Below, piece by piece: positions 1 through 6,442 of a stretch of 7,475 nt of DNA. The DNA is taken from NCBI GenBank assembly GCA_020630895.1, contig JAHDII010000154.1, positions 1-7,475 on the forward strand, in the 5' to 3' direction. The stretch is from Saprospiraceae bacterium. Its GTDB lineage: Bacteria > Bacteroidota > Bacteroidia > Chitinophagales > Saprospiraceae. The notes under the pieces were generated by a model. That model did no database searches, was not told the origin of the DNA, and was given only the letters and a program-made list of their open reading frames with translations. Position 1 is the first letter of the stretch. The number at the start of each line of letters is the position of its first letter. The translations under genes and the position numbers were made by a program.

Positions 1-160
1 AAAAATTCTTAATGAAGAAACGCCTTATATAGCTTTTTCTTTACAACCTAAATCAAAAAAACAAATGTCTATGAAATATAATAATTATAATATTGAACTT
101 TATGATAATGAAAAGAATCTAGAAGAAAATATTGAAATTTTAATGGACATTTATAAATAA
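1..160 (+). CDS. 3' end of an unrecognised gene (partial)
   Basis: An open frame enters from the left edge (first full codon at base 2) and ends at TAA 158-160, giving about 52 C-terminal residues. The tail is rich in Lys, Asn, Glu and Tyr, with a short segment TPYIAFSLQPK and an acidic end (NLEENIEILMDIYK). I do not recognise a family from this fragment, and no membrane segment or catalytic motif is visible. It is taken as real because the frame stays open to the edge, its codon use resembles the next gene, and its stop lies only 14 bases before that gene's ATG on the same strand, as in an operon. Its function must be read from sequence left of the window. Confidence 0.6.
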   Translation, partial: KILNEETPYIAFSLQPKSKKQMSMKYNNYNIELYDNEKNLEENIEILMDIYK

Positions 161-174
161 TTAATTTATATTTT

Positions 175-1101
175 ATGAAATACGTTTATATTATTATTGT
201 ACTATTTTTTATTCAAAATGTAAAGGCAACAGAAATTCCTTTACCTACAAATCATTTATTTTCTACTCATACGCTAGAACATGAAAAAATTATTAATACA
301 GATAATGATGATACTTTAAAAATACTTTCTTGGAATATACATATGCTACCTTATTTTATTTATTATAAATCAAAAAAAAGAATTCGAGCAAAACAAATTG
401 TAAATCAAATGTATGAAAGAGATTATCATATTATTGTTTTTCAAGAAGTTTTTCATAGAAGGGTAAGAAATAAATTAGCTAGAGCATTAAAAAAGAAATA
501 TCCTTATCAATATGGTCCTGCAAATAAAAAAAGATTGAGTTTAAAAACTAATAGTGGAATTTGGGTAGTCAGCGACAGACCTCTAAGTTTAAAAGCTACT
601 ACGAAATTTGAAGTAGCTACTGAATTGGATAATAAATGGGCAAGAAAAGGAGCCATGCTTTTTGAAGGAGAATTTAATGGAAATATTTTTCAATTAATTG
701 GCACTCATACTCAAGGAAATCCTCGTATTATTAATAATCATCAATTTCATCAAATTTATGATGAATTAATAGAACCCCATCATGAAGAAGATGTTCCTGT
801 AATTATTTGTGGAGATATGAATTGTCAAATGAAAGAAAAAAAAGATTACAATCAAATGCTTAAAATTTTACATATCGAAAATCCTGAACCCATGGTTGAT
901 GCTCGTCCAGAAAAAAAAGGAAATATTGTAAAAAGAACTATTGATTATATTTTTGTGAGAAAAAATAAATCTAAAATTAAAGTAGCTAAAAAAAGAAAAT
1001 TACTCATTGGTCCAGATTGGAAACAAGGAGGAAAAAAAATATATTTAGAAACAGTAGGATTATCTGATCATTATCCTATAGATATTTCTTTAACTTGGTA
1101 A
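175..1101 (+). CDS. Secreted sphingomyelinase-like phosphodiesterase (EEP superfamily)
   Basis: This 308-residue protein belongs to the endonuclease/exonuclease/phosphatase (EEP) fold. Motifs in order are SWNIHMLP (Asn54), VFQEVF (metal-binding Glu91), a YPYQ segment at 110-112, SGIWVVSDRP at 127-136, GTHTQ (His178), CGDMN (Asp214, Asn216), TIDYIF (Asp257) and LSDHYP (Asp298-His299 pair). The SWNI.MLP start, the VFQEVF box, the YPYQ segment and the SDHYP end resemble bacterial neutral sphingomyelinase (sphingomyelin phosphodiesterase) more than DNA-acting relatives, and the length is close to that family. An N-terminal hydrophobic stretch (residues 4-13) ending in VKA before Thr19 looks like a type I signal peptide, so the enzyme should be exported. 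Known sphingomyelinases split a phospho-headgroup from ceramide using Mg2+. The substrate here is inferred: sphingomyelin, a bacterial sphingolipid, or another phosphodiester lipid. The next gene begins 9 bases later. Confidence 0.85.
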   Translation: MKYVYIIIVLFFIQNVKATEIPLPTNHLFSTHTLEHEKIINTDNDDTLKILSWNIHMLPYFIYYKSKKRIRAKQIVNQMYERDYHIIVFQEVFHRRVRNKLARALKKKYPYQYGPANKKRLSLKTNSGIWVVSDRPLSLKATTKFEVATELDNKWARKGAMLFEGEFNGNIFQLIGTHTQGNPRIINNHQFHQIYDELIEPHHEEDVPVIICGDMNCQMKEKKDYNQMLKILHIENPEPMVDARPEKKGNIVKRTIDYIFVRKNKSKIKVAKKRKLLIGPDWKQGGKKIYLETVGLSDHYPIDISLTW

Positions 1102-1110
1102 AGTGCATTC

Positions 1111-1653
1111 ATGAAAGTAGAAAGAAAAACATTAATTCCTTTTGGAAAAACACAAGATCATTCTATAGATTATTTATTAGGAATCTTAGAAGATGCGAGA
1201 GTAACTACATTACAGGTTATTCAAAATATTACACAAGAAGAATTACATTGGCAATATGCTAAAGGTTGGAATACTATTGGTGTTTTATTATCTCATTTTA
1301 TTTCTTGTGGACATTATTTTAGAATAGAATTTATTGAAGGAAGACATTTATCTCAAGAAGAAAGAAAAATATTTTGGCCAGGTTTGGAAATGGGTAAATA
1401 TATTCCAGAATTAATTATTCCTAATAAAACTGTTGCAGAATATATTGAAGAATTAGATTATTCTCAACAATTGTTATTTGATAAAATTCAATCATTAGAT
1501 AGCCATGAATTTTTCAAAAAAAGAGAAGGATATAATCCTAATACTGGAAATAATTTAGCATGGGTTTTATACCATTTAGCAGAAGATGAAGTTCATCATA
1601 GAGGACAAATAACAATTCTTAAAAAATTATATCAATTAGAAAATAAAAAATAA
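1111..1653 (+). CDS. DinB/DUF664-type four-helix protein
   Basis: The 180-residue product looks like a DinB/YfiT superfamily protein: a mostly helical, cytosolic four-helix bundle that typically holds a divalent metal with three His ligands. Seen here are the first helix and loop (LEDARVTTLQVIQNITQEEL, 26-45), a conserved NTIGVLLSH block with His62, and the C-terminal signature DEVHHRGQI at 159-167 with His163. Some family members are thiol-dependent transferases or hydrolases, but most, including this one, have no known substrate. The position four residues before His163, often His, is Asp159, as in part of the DUF664 group, so the metal site may differ. There is no signal peptide. The ATG follows the phosphodiesterase stop by 9 bases, which suggests co-transcription; the stop faces that of the convergent oxidoreductase only 3 bases away. 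Confidence 0.82.
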   Translation: MKVERKTLIPFGKTQDHSIDYLLGILEDARVTTLQVIQNITQEELHWQYAKGWNTIGVLLSHFISCGHYFRIEFIEGRHLSQEERKIFWPGLEMGKYIPELIIPNKTVAEYIEELDYSQQLLFDKIQSLDSHEFFKKREGYNPNTGNNLAWVLYHLAEDEVHHRGQITILKKLYQLENKK

Positions 1654-1656
1654 TTT

Positions 1657-2676
1657 CTATTTGACATAAACAACAACTTTTCCTGTGGATTGTCTTCCTT
1701 GTAAAAATGCATGAGCTTTTGCAATTTCATTCATTTTAAATTCTGCCCCAACTACAGGATTTAAAATTCCTTGTTCTGTTAATGCTACTACATTTTTTAA
1801 ACATCGTTCAATGGTATCAGGACGATGATCTGCAATTCGTAACATATTCACTCCAATAATAGATTTAGAATTCGATAATAATTGTATAGGGGAATAAAAT
1901 CCAAAACCTAAACCAATTTTTATTTTTTTAAAAAAGTTTGCATTGGTCATTTGTGCTGCACCATAACCAATAATTCTTCCACCTGCTCCTAACAAACCAA
2001 ATCCTTTTTTAATATAATTTCCACCAATACTATCAAAGACTAAATCTAGTCCTCTATCTCCTACAACTTTTTTTACCTCTTTCACAAAATCTTGTTCTCT
2101 ATAATTAATGGGATAATGCACCCCTTGAGATTTTAAATAATCTATTTTTTTTTGAGAACCAGCAGTACCAAAAATAGTACATTTTCTCCATTTAGCTAAT
2201 TGTACTAAAGCCGTACCAACGCCACCTGCCGCTGCTTGAATTAAAACATGATCCCCTTCTTGCATTCGAGTCATTTCTTCAGCAGCAAAATATGCCGTTC
2301 CATATTGTGTAGCTAAAGCTGTTGCTTTTCCTGCATTCATATTTTCTGGAATAATTGCAGTAGCTCTTGCATCTGTTTTTGCAAATTCAGCATAACCTCC
2401 AAAACGCGTCATTGCCACTACCCTATCTCCAACTTTTCTATTTTGTACATCAGCACCCACTTCTACAATTTTTCCTACTACTTCATAACCTACAATTGCA
2501 GGAAGTGGCGGAGCATCAGGATAAATTCCTAAACGAGCCATGACATCTGCATAATTTAAACCAAAGGCTTCTACTTTAATTCCTACTTCATGGTTCGCCA
2601 CTTTAGGTTGATCCGTTTCCTTAATCTGAAAAGATTTTTCAGGAGTAGAATTTTTAACAATAAATACTGCTTTCAT
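1657..2676 (-). CDS. Zinc-less quinone oxidoreductase, VAT-1-like (MDR superfamily)
   Basis: This 339-residue protein is a medium-chain dehydrogenase/reductase of the NADPH:quinone oxidoreductase type. The N-terminal GroES-like domain carries NYADVMARLG (41-50) and VGYEVVGKI (62-70); the nucleotide-binding Rossmann domain has AAAGGVGTALVQLAK at 148-162 and FDSIGG at 214-219; the C-terminus ends in STGKVVVYVK. Cysteines are almost absent (166 and 292 only), so the catalytic and structural zinc sites of alcohol dehydrogenases are missing, as expected for quinone reductases and VAT-1-like proteins. Family members transfer hydride from NADPH to quinones or to enones and other activated alkenes in the cytosol; the substrate here is unknown. 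The ATG lies 21 bases after the acylase stop on the same strand, with an A-rich leader and no Shine-Dalgarno motif, so the pair probably shares a transcript. Confidence 0.9.
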   Translation of the reverse strand: MKAVFIVKNSTPEKSFQIKETDQPKVANHEVGIKVEAFGLNYADVMARLGIYPDAPPLPAIVGYEVVGKIVEVGADVQNRKVGDRVVAMTRFGGYAEFAKTDARATAIIPENMNAGKATALATQYGTAYFAAEEMTRMQEGDHVLIQAAAGGVGTALVQLAKWRKCTIFGTAGSQKKIDYLKSQGVHYPINYREQDFVKEVKKVVGDRGLDLVFDSIGGNYIKKGFGLLGAGGRIIGYGAAQMTNANFFKKIKIGLGFGFYSPIQLLSNSKSIIGVNMLRIADHRPDTIERCLKNVVALTEQGILNPVVGAEFKMNEIAKAHAFLQGRQSTGKVVVYVK

Positions 2677-2697
2677 TTAGTTTTGTTTTTCAAAAAA

Positions 2698-5106
2698 TTA
2701 GTTTTTATTAAATACTTTTTTAGAAACAATTAATCTTTGATGATCATCTTTATTTTTCATAAAAAGAGCTTCATAATATTTTCCTTCTGCCCAAGTATCT
2801 ATAAAATTATCATAATATGGAGAGCCTGGATTTCCCGATTGTCCTCCAGGATAAGAAACATAAGCTTTCATTTCTTTACCTAAAACTACAATTTGTCGCC
2901 AAGAAGGCCCATGAGTAGAAGTCATTGCATTTAAAGCAGAATTGACTCCACCAATATTCATATTTCCTCTTGAAAAAGCAGGAATTTGAGCCAAATGATT
3001 AATACTAGAATTTTGATATTTTGTCCAAGTAGGAATATCATTTCCTAATTTTTTTAAAGTAGCAATAAAACTATTAGAAACGATATCTTTTAAATCCTCT
3101 TTTTGAGGAGTAGAACGATCATCAAAAAATATACTATGAGGAACATCTCGCATTAAGTGTATGGTTCTAATTGATGTAGGATATATTAAAGTATATTTAT
3201 GATTTTGAATTTCATCCCAAACATCAAAATAAAATGTATTCCACCAAACTTTAAAAAAAGTTGCCATTTTAGAATCTGCACTATAATTAAAATCCCATTT
3301 TTTTAATTGAGAAATTAATTCAGAATGTTTTTTGATTTCATTAGTATCTAAATAATTTAAAAGTAAAGGCAAGGCTTCTTCTGCTTTCAAATCGTAATTA
3401 CTATTTTGAAAATCTTTCATATCTTGAAGCGTTACTTTTTCTTTTTCAGCTAAAAATCGATTAATAATTCTTCCTCGAAAAGCTTCAAATTGTTCTCTAT
3501 TATATAGATAAGGATAAGCAGGTGACGTGGAATGTTGGTTCGCAGATGCAACATAACCACTACTAGGATTTTTAACCAAAGGAATTTGATCTTTAGGAAT
3601 AAACCCTTTCCAATTAGATGATGATTTAGAACCATCTCTTACAAAACGTCCTTGATCTTTTTCTTTTAATGGAAAGTTACCTGTAACTCTTATAGCAATA
3701 TCTCCTTCTTTAGAAGCAAAAACATAATTTTGTGCAGGAACGTTATATGTTTGTAATGCTTTATAGTATTCATCAAAATTTTTCGCTTTACACAATTCAA
3801 AAAATGTAGTAATTTCATTTTTATCAGAACCATGATGTGCTAACCATTGATAAGCTAAATCTTTATTTATTTTATTTTTTGATTCAAATTGAACAGGTCC
3901 CCATATGGTATATTTAACGGTATCTCTTACTGTTCCCTTTCCTTTTACTTGGTATTCCTCAATTTTTACATCTACCTTTTTATAATTTCCATCATACAAA
4001 TATTCCATTTTAGAAGCATCTTTCCATTTGATTTTATAAAGATCAGCTACATCATGCCCTACATTCGTTTGCGACCAAGCAATATGTTCATTAAATCCTA
4101 TAATAATAAATGGAATACCTGGAAGCGAAACTCCATAAGCATTAAAATCTGGTGTATGTATTTGCATTTCATACCAAATAGAAGGAAGGCTTAAGCCTAA
4201 ATGTGGATCACCACATAAAATAGGTACCCCAAGATCGGTTTTATCACCTGAAACTGCCCAATTATTACTTCCTATAAATTCAGGTGTTCTTTCATAATCT
4301 TTATAATCAAAAAATTCGATAACATCATTATCTGTTGTATCATCTTCTATTTTTTGAGGAACAAAATTCCATCTTTGATTAGTAGGAATAATAGGTGTTT
4401 GCTCTTTAAAATAAGTAGGATATAAAAAATCAAAGGTATCTCTTCCAAATTGAGCTAATGTATTGGTTGCATTCACATCATAATGACGCTCGGCAAGAGA
4501 AGATGCCATTTCTTTTACAAACAAAGCAGTTTTTAAAGGAGACCAGGCTTCTGGTTTTGCATGAATCAATTTATATTCTAAAGGATAATCTCCCTCTTTT
4601 AAAGAATTAATATATTCATTAACGCCATCACAATACGCCAAAAGCATATCATAATCTTTATTCTTTTTCCATTCTTCTACAGCATTTTCGGCAGCGAATA
4701 CCATTCCTTTTCTACGCTTATTCATATCTCTTTTGAGTGTACGTTCTCCTAGTATTTCTGATAATCGCCCTGCGGTAGAACGAGTGCTTAAATCCATTTG
4801 GAATAAACGATCGGCAGCCGTAATATATCCTTGAACAAATAAAGCATCTTTAGTACTTGAAGCAAAAATATGTGGTACCATTCTATCATCATAAAATACT
4901 TGTACCTCATGTTCTAGATTAGGAAAATTAAAATTTTGAACATTAGGAATTATTGTAGATTCTGCGTTTGCCCAAAACCCTGAAAAAGGATTGACTAATT
5001 TCCCAATAGGTGGAATATTTTTTTCTCCTAATTGCAGTGGTTGGCTTAAAAAATAGACTAAAGTTATTGTAATAATAAGGGAGAATAAAAATTTTGCAAT
5101 TCTCAT
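2698..5106 (-). CDS. Penicillin acylase family Ntn-hydrolase
   Basis: The 802-residue product is a full-length precursor of the penicillin acylase (S45) family. These precursors are exported and cut themselves into two chains, freeing an N-terminal Ser nucleophile that hydrolyses amides. Seen here are a hydrophobic N-terminus (residues 6-20; signal peptide or anchor), the alpha-chain block DRLFQMDLSTRSTAGRL (99-115), the cleavage site FIG/SNNWAVSG placing the nucleophile at Ser280, the GDPHLG block (299-304), the GYVASANQ block with Asn523 as likely oxyanion-hole residue, and a C-terminal GGQSGNPGSPYYDN block (754-767). All key residues are present, so it should be active. Characterised relatives act on beta-lactams, acyl-homoserine lactones, or peptide and lipid amides; nothing here identifies the substrate. 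A 92-base gap separates it from yaaA, and I see no strong promoter in that gap. Confidence 0.93.
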   Translation of the reverse strand: MRIAKFLFSLIITITLVYFLSQPLQLGEKNIPPIGKLVNPFSGFWANAESTIIPNVQNFNFPNLEHEVQVFYDDRMVPHIFASSTKDALFVQGYITAADRLFQMDLSTRSTAGRLSEILGERTLKRDMNKRRKGMVFAAENAVEEWKKNKDYDMLLAYCDGVNEYINSLKEGDYPLEYKLIHAKPEAWSPLKTALFVKEMASSLAERHYDVNATNTLAQFGRDTFDFLYPTYFKEQTPIIPTNQRWNFVPQKIEDDTTDNDVIEFFDYKDYERTPEFIGSNNWAVSGDKTDLGVPILCGDPHLGLSLPSIWYEMQIHTPDFNAYGVSLPGIPFIIIGFNEHIAWSQTNVGHDVADLYKIKWKDASKMEYLYDGNYKKVDVKIEEYQVKGKGTVRDTVKYTIWGPVQFESKNKINKDLAYQWLAHHGSDKNEITTFFELCKAKNFDEYYKALQTYNVPAQNYVFASKEGDIAIRVTGNFPLKEKDQGRFVRDGSKSSSNWKGFIPKDQIPLVKNPSSGYVASANQHSTSPAYPYLYNREQFEAFRGRIINRFLAEKEKVTLQDMKDFQNSNYDLKAEEALPLLLNYLDTNEIKKHSELISQLKKWDFNYSADSKMATFFKVWWNTFYFDVWDEIQNHKYTLIYPTSIRTIHLMRDVPHSIFFDDRSTPQKEDLKDIVSNSFIATLKKLGNDIPTWTKYQNSSINHLAQIPAFSRGNMNIGGVNSALNAMTSTHGPSWRQIVVLGKEMKAYVSYPGGQSGNPGSPYYDNFIDTWAEGKYYEALFMKNKDDHQRLIVSKKVFNKN

Positions 5107-5198
5107 ATTACTTCATGTTTTGTTTTGAATGTTTTTTTGACAAGGAAAATATAAGAATTATTTATTTATTTTTATAAAAAAACACTATTTTTTAAAGT

Positions 5199-5960
5199 TT
5201 ACCTTGTAAATACCCAATCTCTTTCTGAAGATAATTCTTTATTAAAAGAATAATTATCTTCTTTAAATTTTTTAATTTTCTGAGGATCTATTATTTTATT
5301 TTTCACAATATAACGAGCCATTATTCCTCTTGCTTTTTTAGCACTAAAAGAAATAATTTTATAGACTCCATTTCTATTTTCTTTAAAATTAATATGATAT
5401 AATTCTCCTTGTAATTCTTTAGGCTTTATAGAATGAAAATATTCTTTAGAGGCTAAATTAATAATAGCATTCCCTTCAGATTTTTTTAAATCTTTATTAA
5501 TCATTTTTGTAATATTATCATTCCAAAAATCATAAAGATTTTTCCCTTTTTCATTATTGAGCTTGGTTCCCATTTCTAAACGATAGGGCTGCATCAAATC
5601 CATAGGACGTAAAATGCCATACAAGCCAGAAAGAATTCTTATATGCTCTTGTGCGAATTGAAAATCCTCATCATTGAGATCTTCTGCTTGAAAACCTGTA
5701 TATACATCTCCTTTAAATGCCAAAATAGAGGGCTTTGCATTTTTTTTATTAAAAGGAGTTGTAAAGGAATCATATCTTTCTACATTAAGAGCAGCTATTT
5801 TTTCACTAACCCCCATTAATTTTTGTAAATCTTTGCTTGATTTTTTTTTCAAAATATTTACAAGAATTTGGCTATCTGTTAACATTCTAGGTTTAGAATG
5901 AAAGGCATAATCCTTAGGAGTAAAATCTAATGTCTTTGCTGGAGATAATAATACTATCAT
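5199..5960 (-). CDS. yaaA: Peroxide stress protein YaaA (DUF328/UPF0246)
   Basis: The 253-residue protein matches the YaaA family nearly end to end (the E. coli protein is about 258 residues). Visible signatures are the N-terminal MIVLLSPAKTLD, FKGDVYTGF at 82-90, the long central block LSGLYGILRPMDLMQPYRL at 110-128, INLASKEYF at 167-175, and a basic segment ISFSAKKARGIMARYIV at 203-219 with RDWVF at 247-251. In E. coli, YaaA lowers free intracellular iron under hydrogen peroxide stress and so limits Fenton damage to DNA and proteins; its fold binds DNA. The cytosolic location fits the lack of a signal peptide. The ATG at the family's conserved start is preceded by A-rich sequence, and an exact TAnnTTTG element sits 21 bases upstream. 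No peroxide-responsive operator is evident to me. Confidence 0.95.
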   Translation of the reverse strand: MIVLLSPAKTLDFTPKDYAFHSKPRMLTDSQILVNILKKKSSKDLQKLMGVSEKIAALNVERYDSFTTPFNKKNAKPSILAFKGDVYTGFQAEDLNDEDFQFAQEHIRILSGLYGILRPMDLMQPYRLEMGTKLNNEKGKNLYDFWNDNITKMINKDLKKSEGNAIINLASKEYFHSIKPKELQGELYHINFKENRNGVYKIISFSAKKARGIMARYIVKNKIIDPQKIKKFKEDNYSFNKELSSERDWVFTR

Positions 5961-5981
5961 TTCTATTATTTTTTAATCTTT

Positions 5982-5989
5982 CAAAGCTA
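5982..5989 (-). promoter_or_regulatory. Probable -7 element of the yaaA promoter
   Basis: On the minus strand these bases read TAGCTTTG, an exact match to the Bacteroidota -7 consensus TAnnTTTG, and leave 21 bases to the yaaA ATG. A good -33 TTG is not seen at the usual 19-21 base spacing, only AT-rich sequence including the 12-base palindrome TATTTTAAAATA at 5997-6008. The leader would be very short. The site is inferred from motif and position only. Confidence 0.4.
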
Positions 5990-6332
5990 AATAAAATATT
6001 TTAAAATACTTTATTTAAGTGCTGATGTTGTTTAAAAACAAACTCATATTTAAAATAAATATATACTTTTTTTTCTTCTTGAAATTGTTAAATAATTGTA
6101 TTTATTTTCTTCTGATCCAATTATAAAATGATTCACAACATCTAAAAGTTTTTTTTTCTTATTTTTTATTGGTTTTTCAAAAAAAAAGAAATTTTTAATT
6201 GTTAAAAATAAAAATAACAAGTCACAATACAACAACAAAAACACAATATTTAAAAAGAAAACAAGCAAAAAAACAACATTAATAAATGTCACAAAATTTA
6301 TACGCAAATCTTTATTATTTCTATAGTATAGA

Positions 6333-6340
6333 TATCTTTG
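6333..6340 (+). promoter_or_regulatory. Possible plus-strand -7 element
   Basis: The bases read TATCTTTG, an exact TAnnTTTG match. At the expected -33 spacing there is CTTTA near 6310-6314 rather than TTG, so the match is only half of a promoter. Its interest is that it lies about 50 bases upstream of a plus-strand terminator that otherwise has no gene. The motif will also occur by chance in AT-rich DNA. Confidence 0.3.
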
Positions 6341-6346
6341 TATTGT

Positions 6347-6429
6347 CAAGATTGTTTAAAAGTAGTTTTTGTGTTTATTTGTTTGGGTTAGAGACCCTTA
6401 TCTCAATGAGATGAGGGTTCTTTTTTTTT
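6347..6429 (+). ncRNA. Candidate short RNA ending at an intrinsic terminator
   Basis: This is an inferred transcript. If RNA synthesis starts several bases after the TATCTTTG element and stops at the terminator T-run, the product is about 80 nucleotides: a T-rich 5' part (6347-6384), then GGGTTAGAGACCC and the terminator hairpin. No known RNA family was recognised. The hairpin is sound evidence that something is transcribed rightward here; the start point is weak. It could instead be the 3' end of a longer rightward RNA that starts left of 6333, possibly antisense to the yaaA leader. Confidence 0.25.
6393..6429 (+). terminator. Strong rho-independent terminator, plus-strand orientation
   Basis: The arm ACCCTTATCTC (6394-6404) pairs with GAGATGAGGGT (6408-6418) through 11 positions, with one G-U wobble, around a three-base AAT loop; G6393 can add a further wobble with T6419. 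It is followed by C and nine T residues (6421-6429), the classical layout for rightward transcription. Read leftward, the hairpin is followed by CTCTAACCC with no U-run, so it is a poor terminator for the minus-strand SGNH gene that ends 14 bases to its right, though the hairpin might still stabilise that gene's mRNA end. Confidence 0.85.
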
Positions 6430-6442
6430 ATAATACAATATA

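Larger units (their letters stand above)
5961..6442. other. Intergenic region without a convincing gene
   Basis: About 480 bases separate yaaA from the SGNH gene, whose 3' end faces the yaaA 5' end. The stretch is extremely AT-rich with long A and T runs (6149-6190), a perfect 8-base A/T inverted repeat ATTTTTAA-TTG-TTAAAAAT at 6191-6209, and a plus strand at 6211-6290 made mostly of A and C. The sequence becomes mixed again from about 6300, and ends in a strong terminator hairpin. Open frames here lack ATG starts or are composed of homopolymer codons, so none is called as a gene. No tRNA, tmRNA, RNase P RNA or SRP RNA signature was recognised. Confidence 0.7.

Noticed and set aside
3450..3635. 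Open frame on the same strand in another phase within the acylase gene
   Set aside because: It lies wholly inside a strongly supported gene and its product has no recognisable motif; it is a frame shadow.
3889..4194. Plus-strand open frame antisense to the acylase gene
   Set aside because: It is an antisense shadow of conserved acylase codons, including the region around GDPHLG, with no family resemblance.
5146..5153. TATATTTT on the minus strand as the acylase promoter
   Set aside because: It differs from TAnnTTTG at the final G and no TTG lies at the right distance upstream.
5175..5194. A/T-only hairpin after yaaA as a terminator
   Set aside because: The stem is only six A-U pairs around CACTA with no G-C pairs, too weak to call in such AT-rich DNA.
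6132..6326. A 64-codon plus-strand open frame with a hydrophobic start and Lys/Asn-rich tail
   Set aside because: It has no ATG, GTG or TTG codon in frame, so there is no plausible start, and the residues follow homopolymer runs.
6050..6349. A 99-codon minus-strand open frame in the intergenic region
   Set aside because: It starts at TTG, consists mostly of Phe, Leu, Lys and Asn codons from A/T runs, matches no family I know, and lies on the T-rich strand, unlike the genuine genes here.
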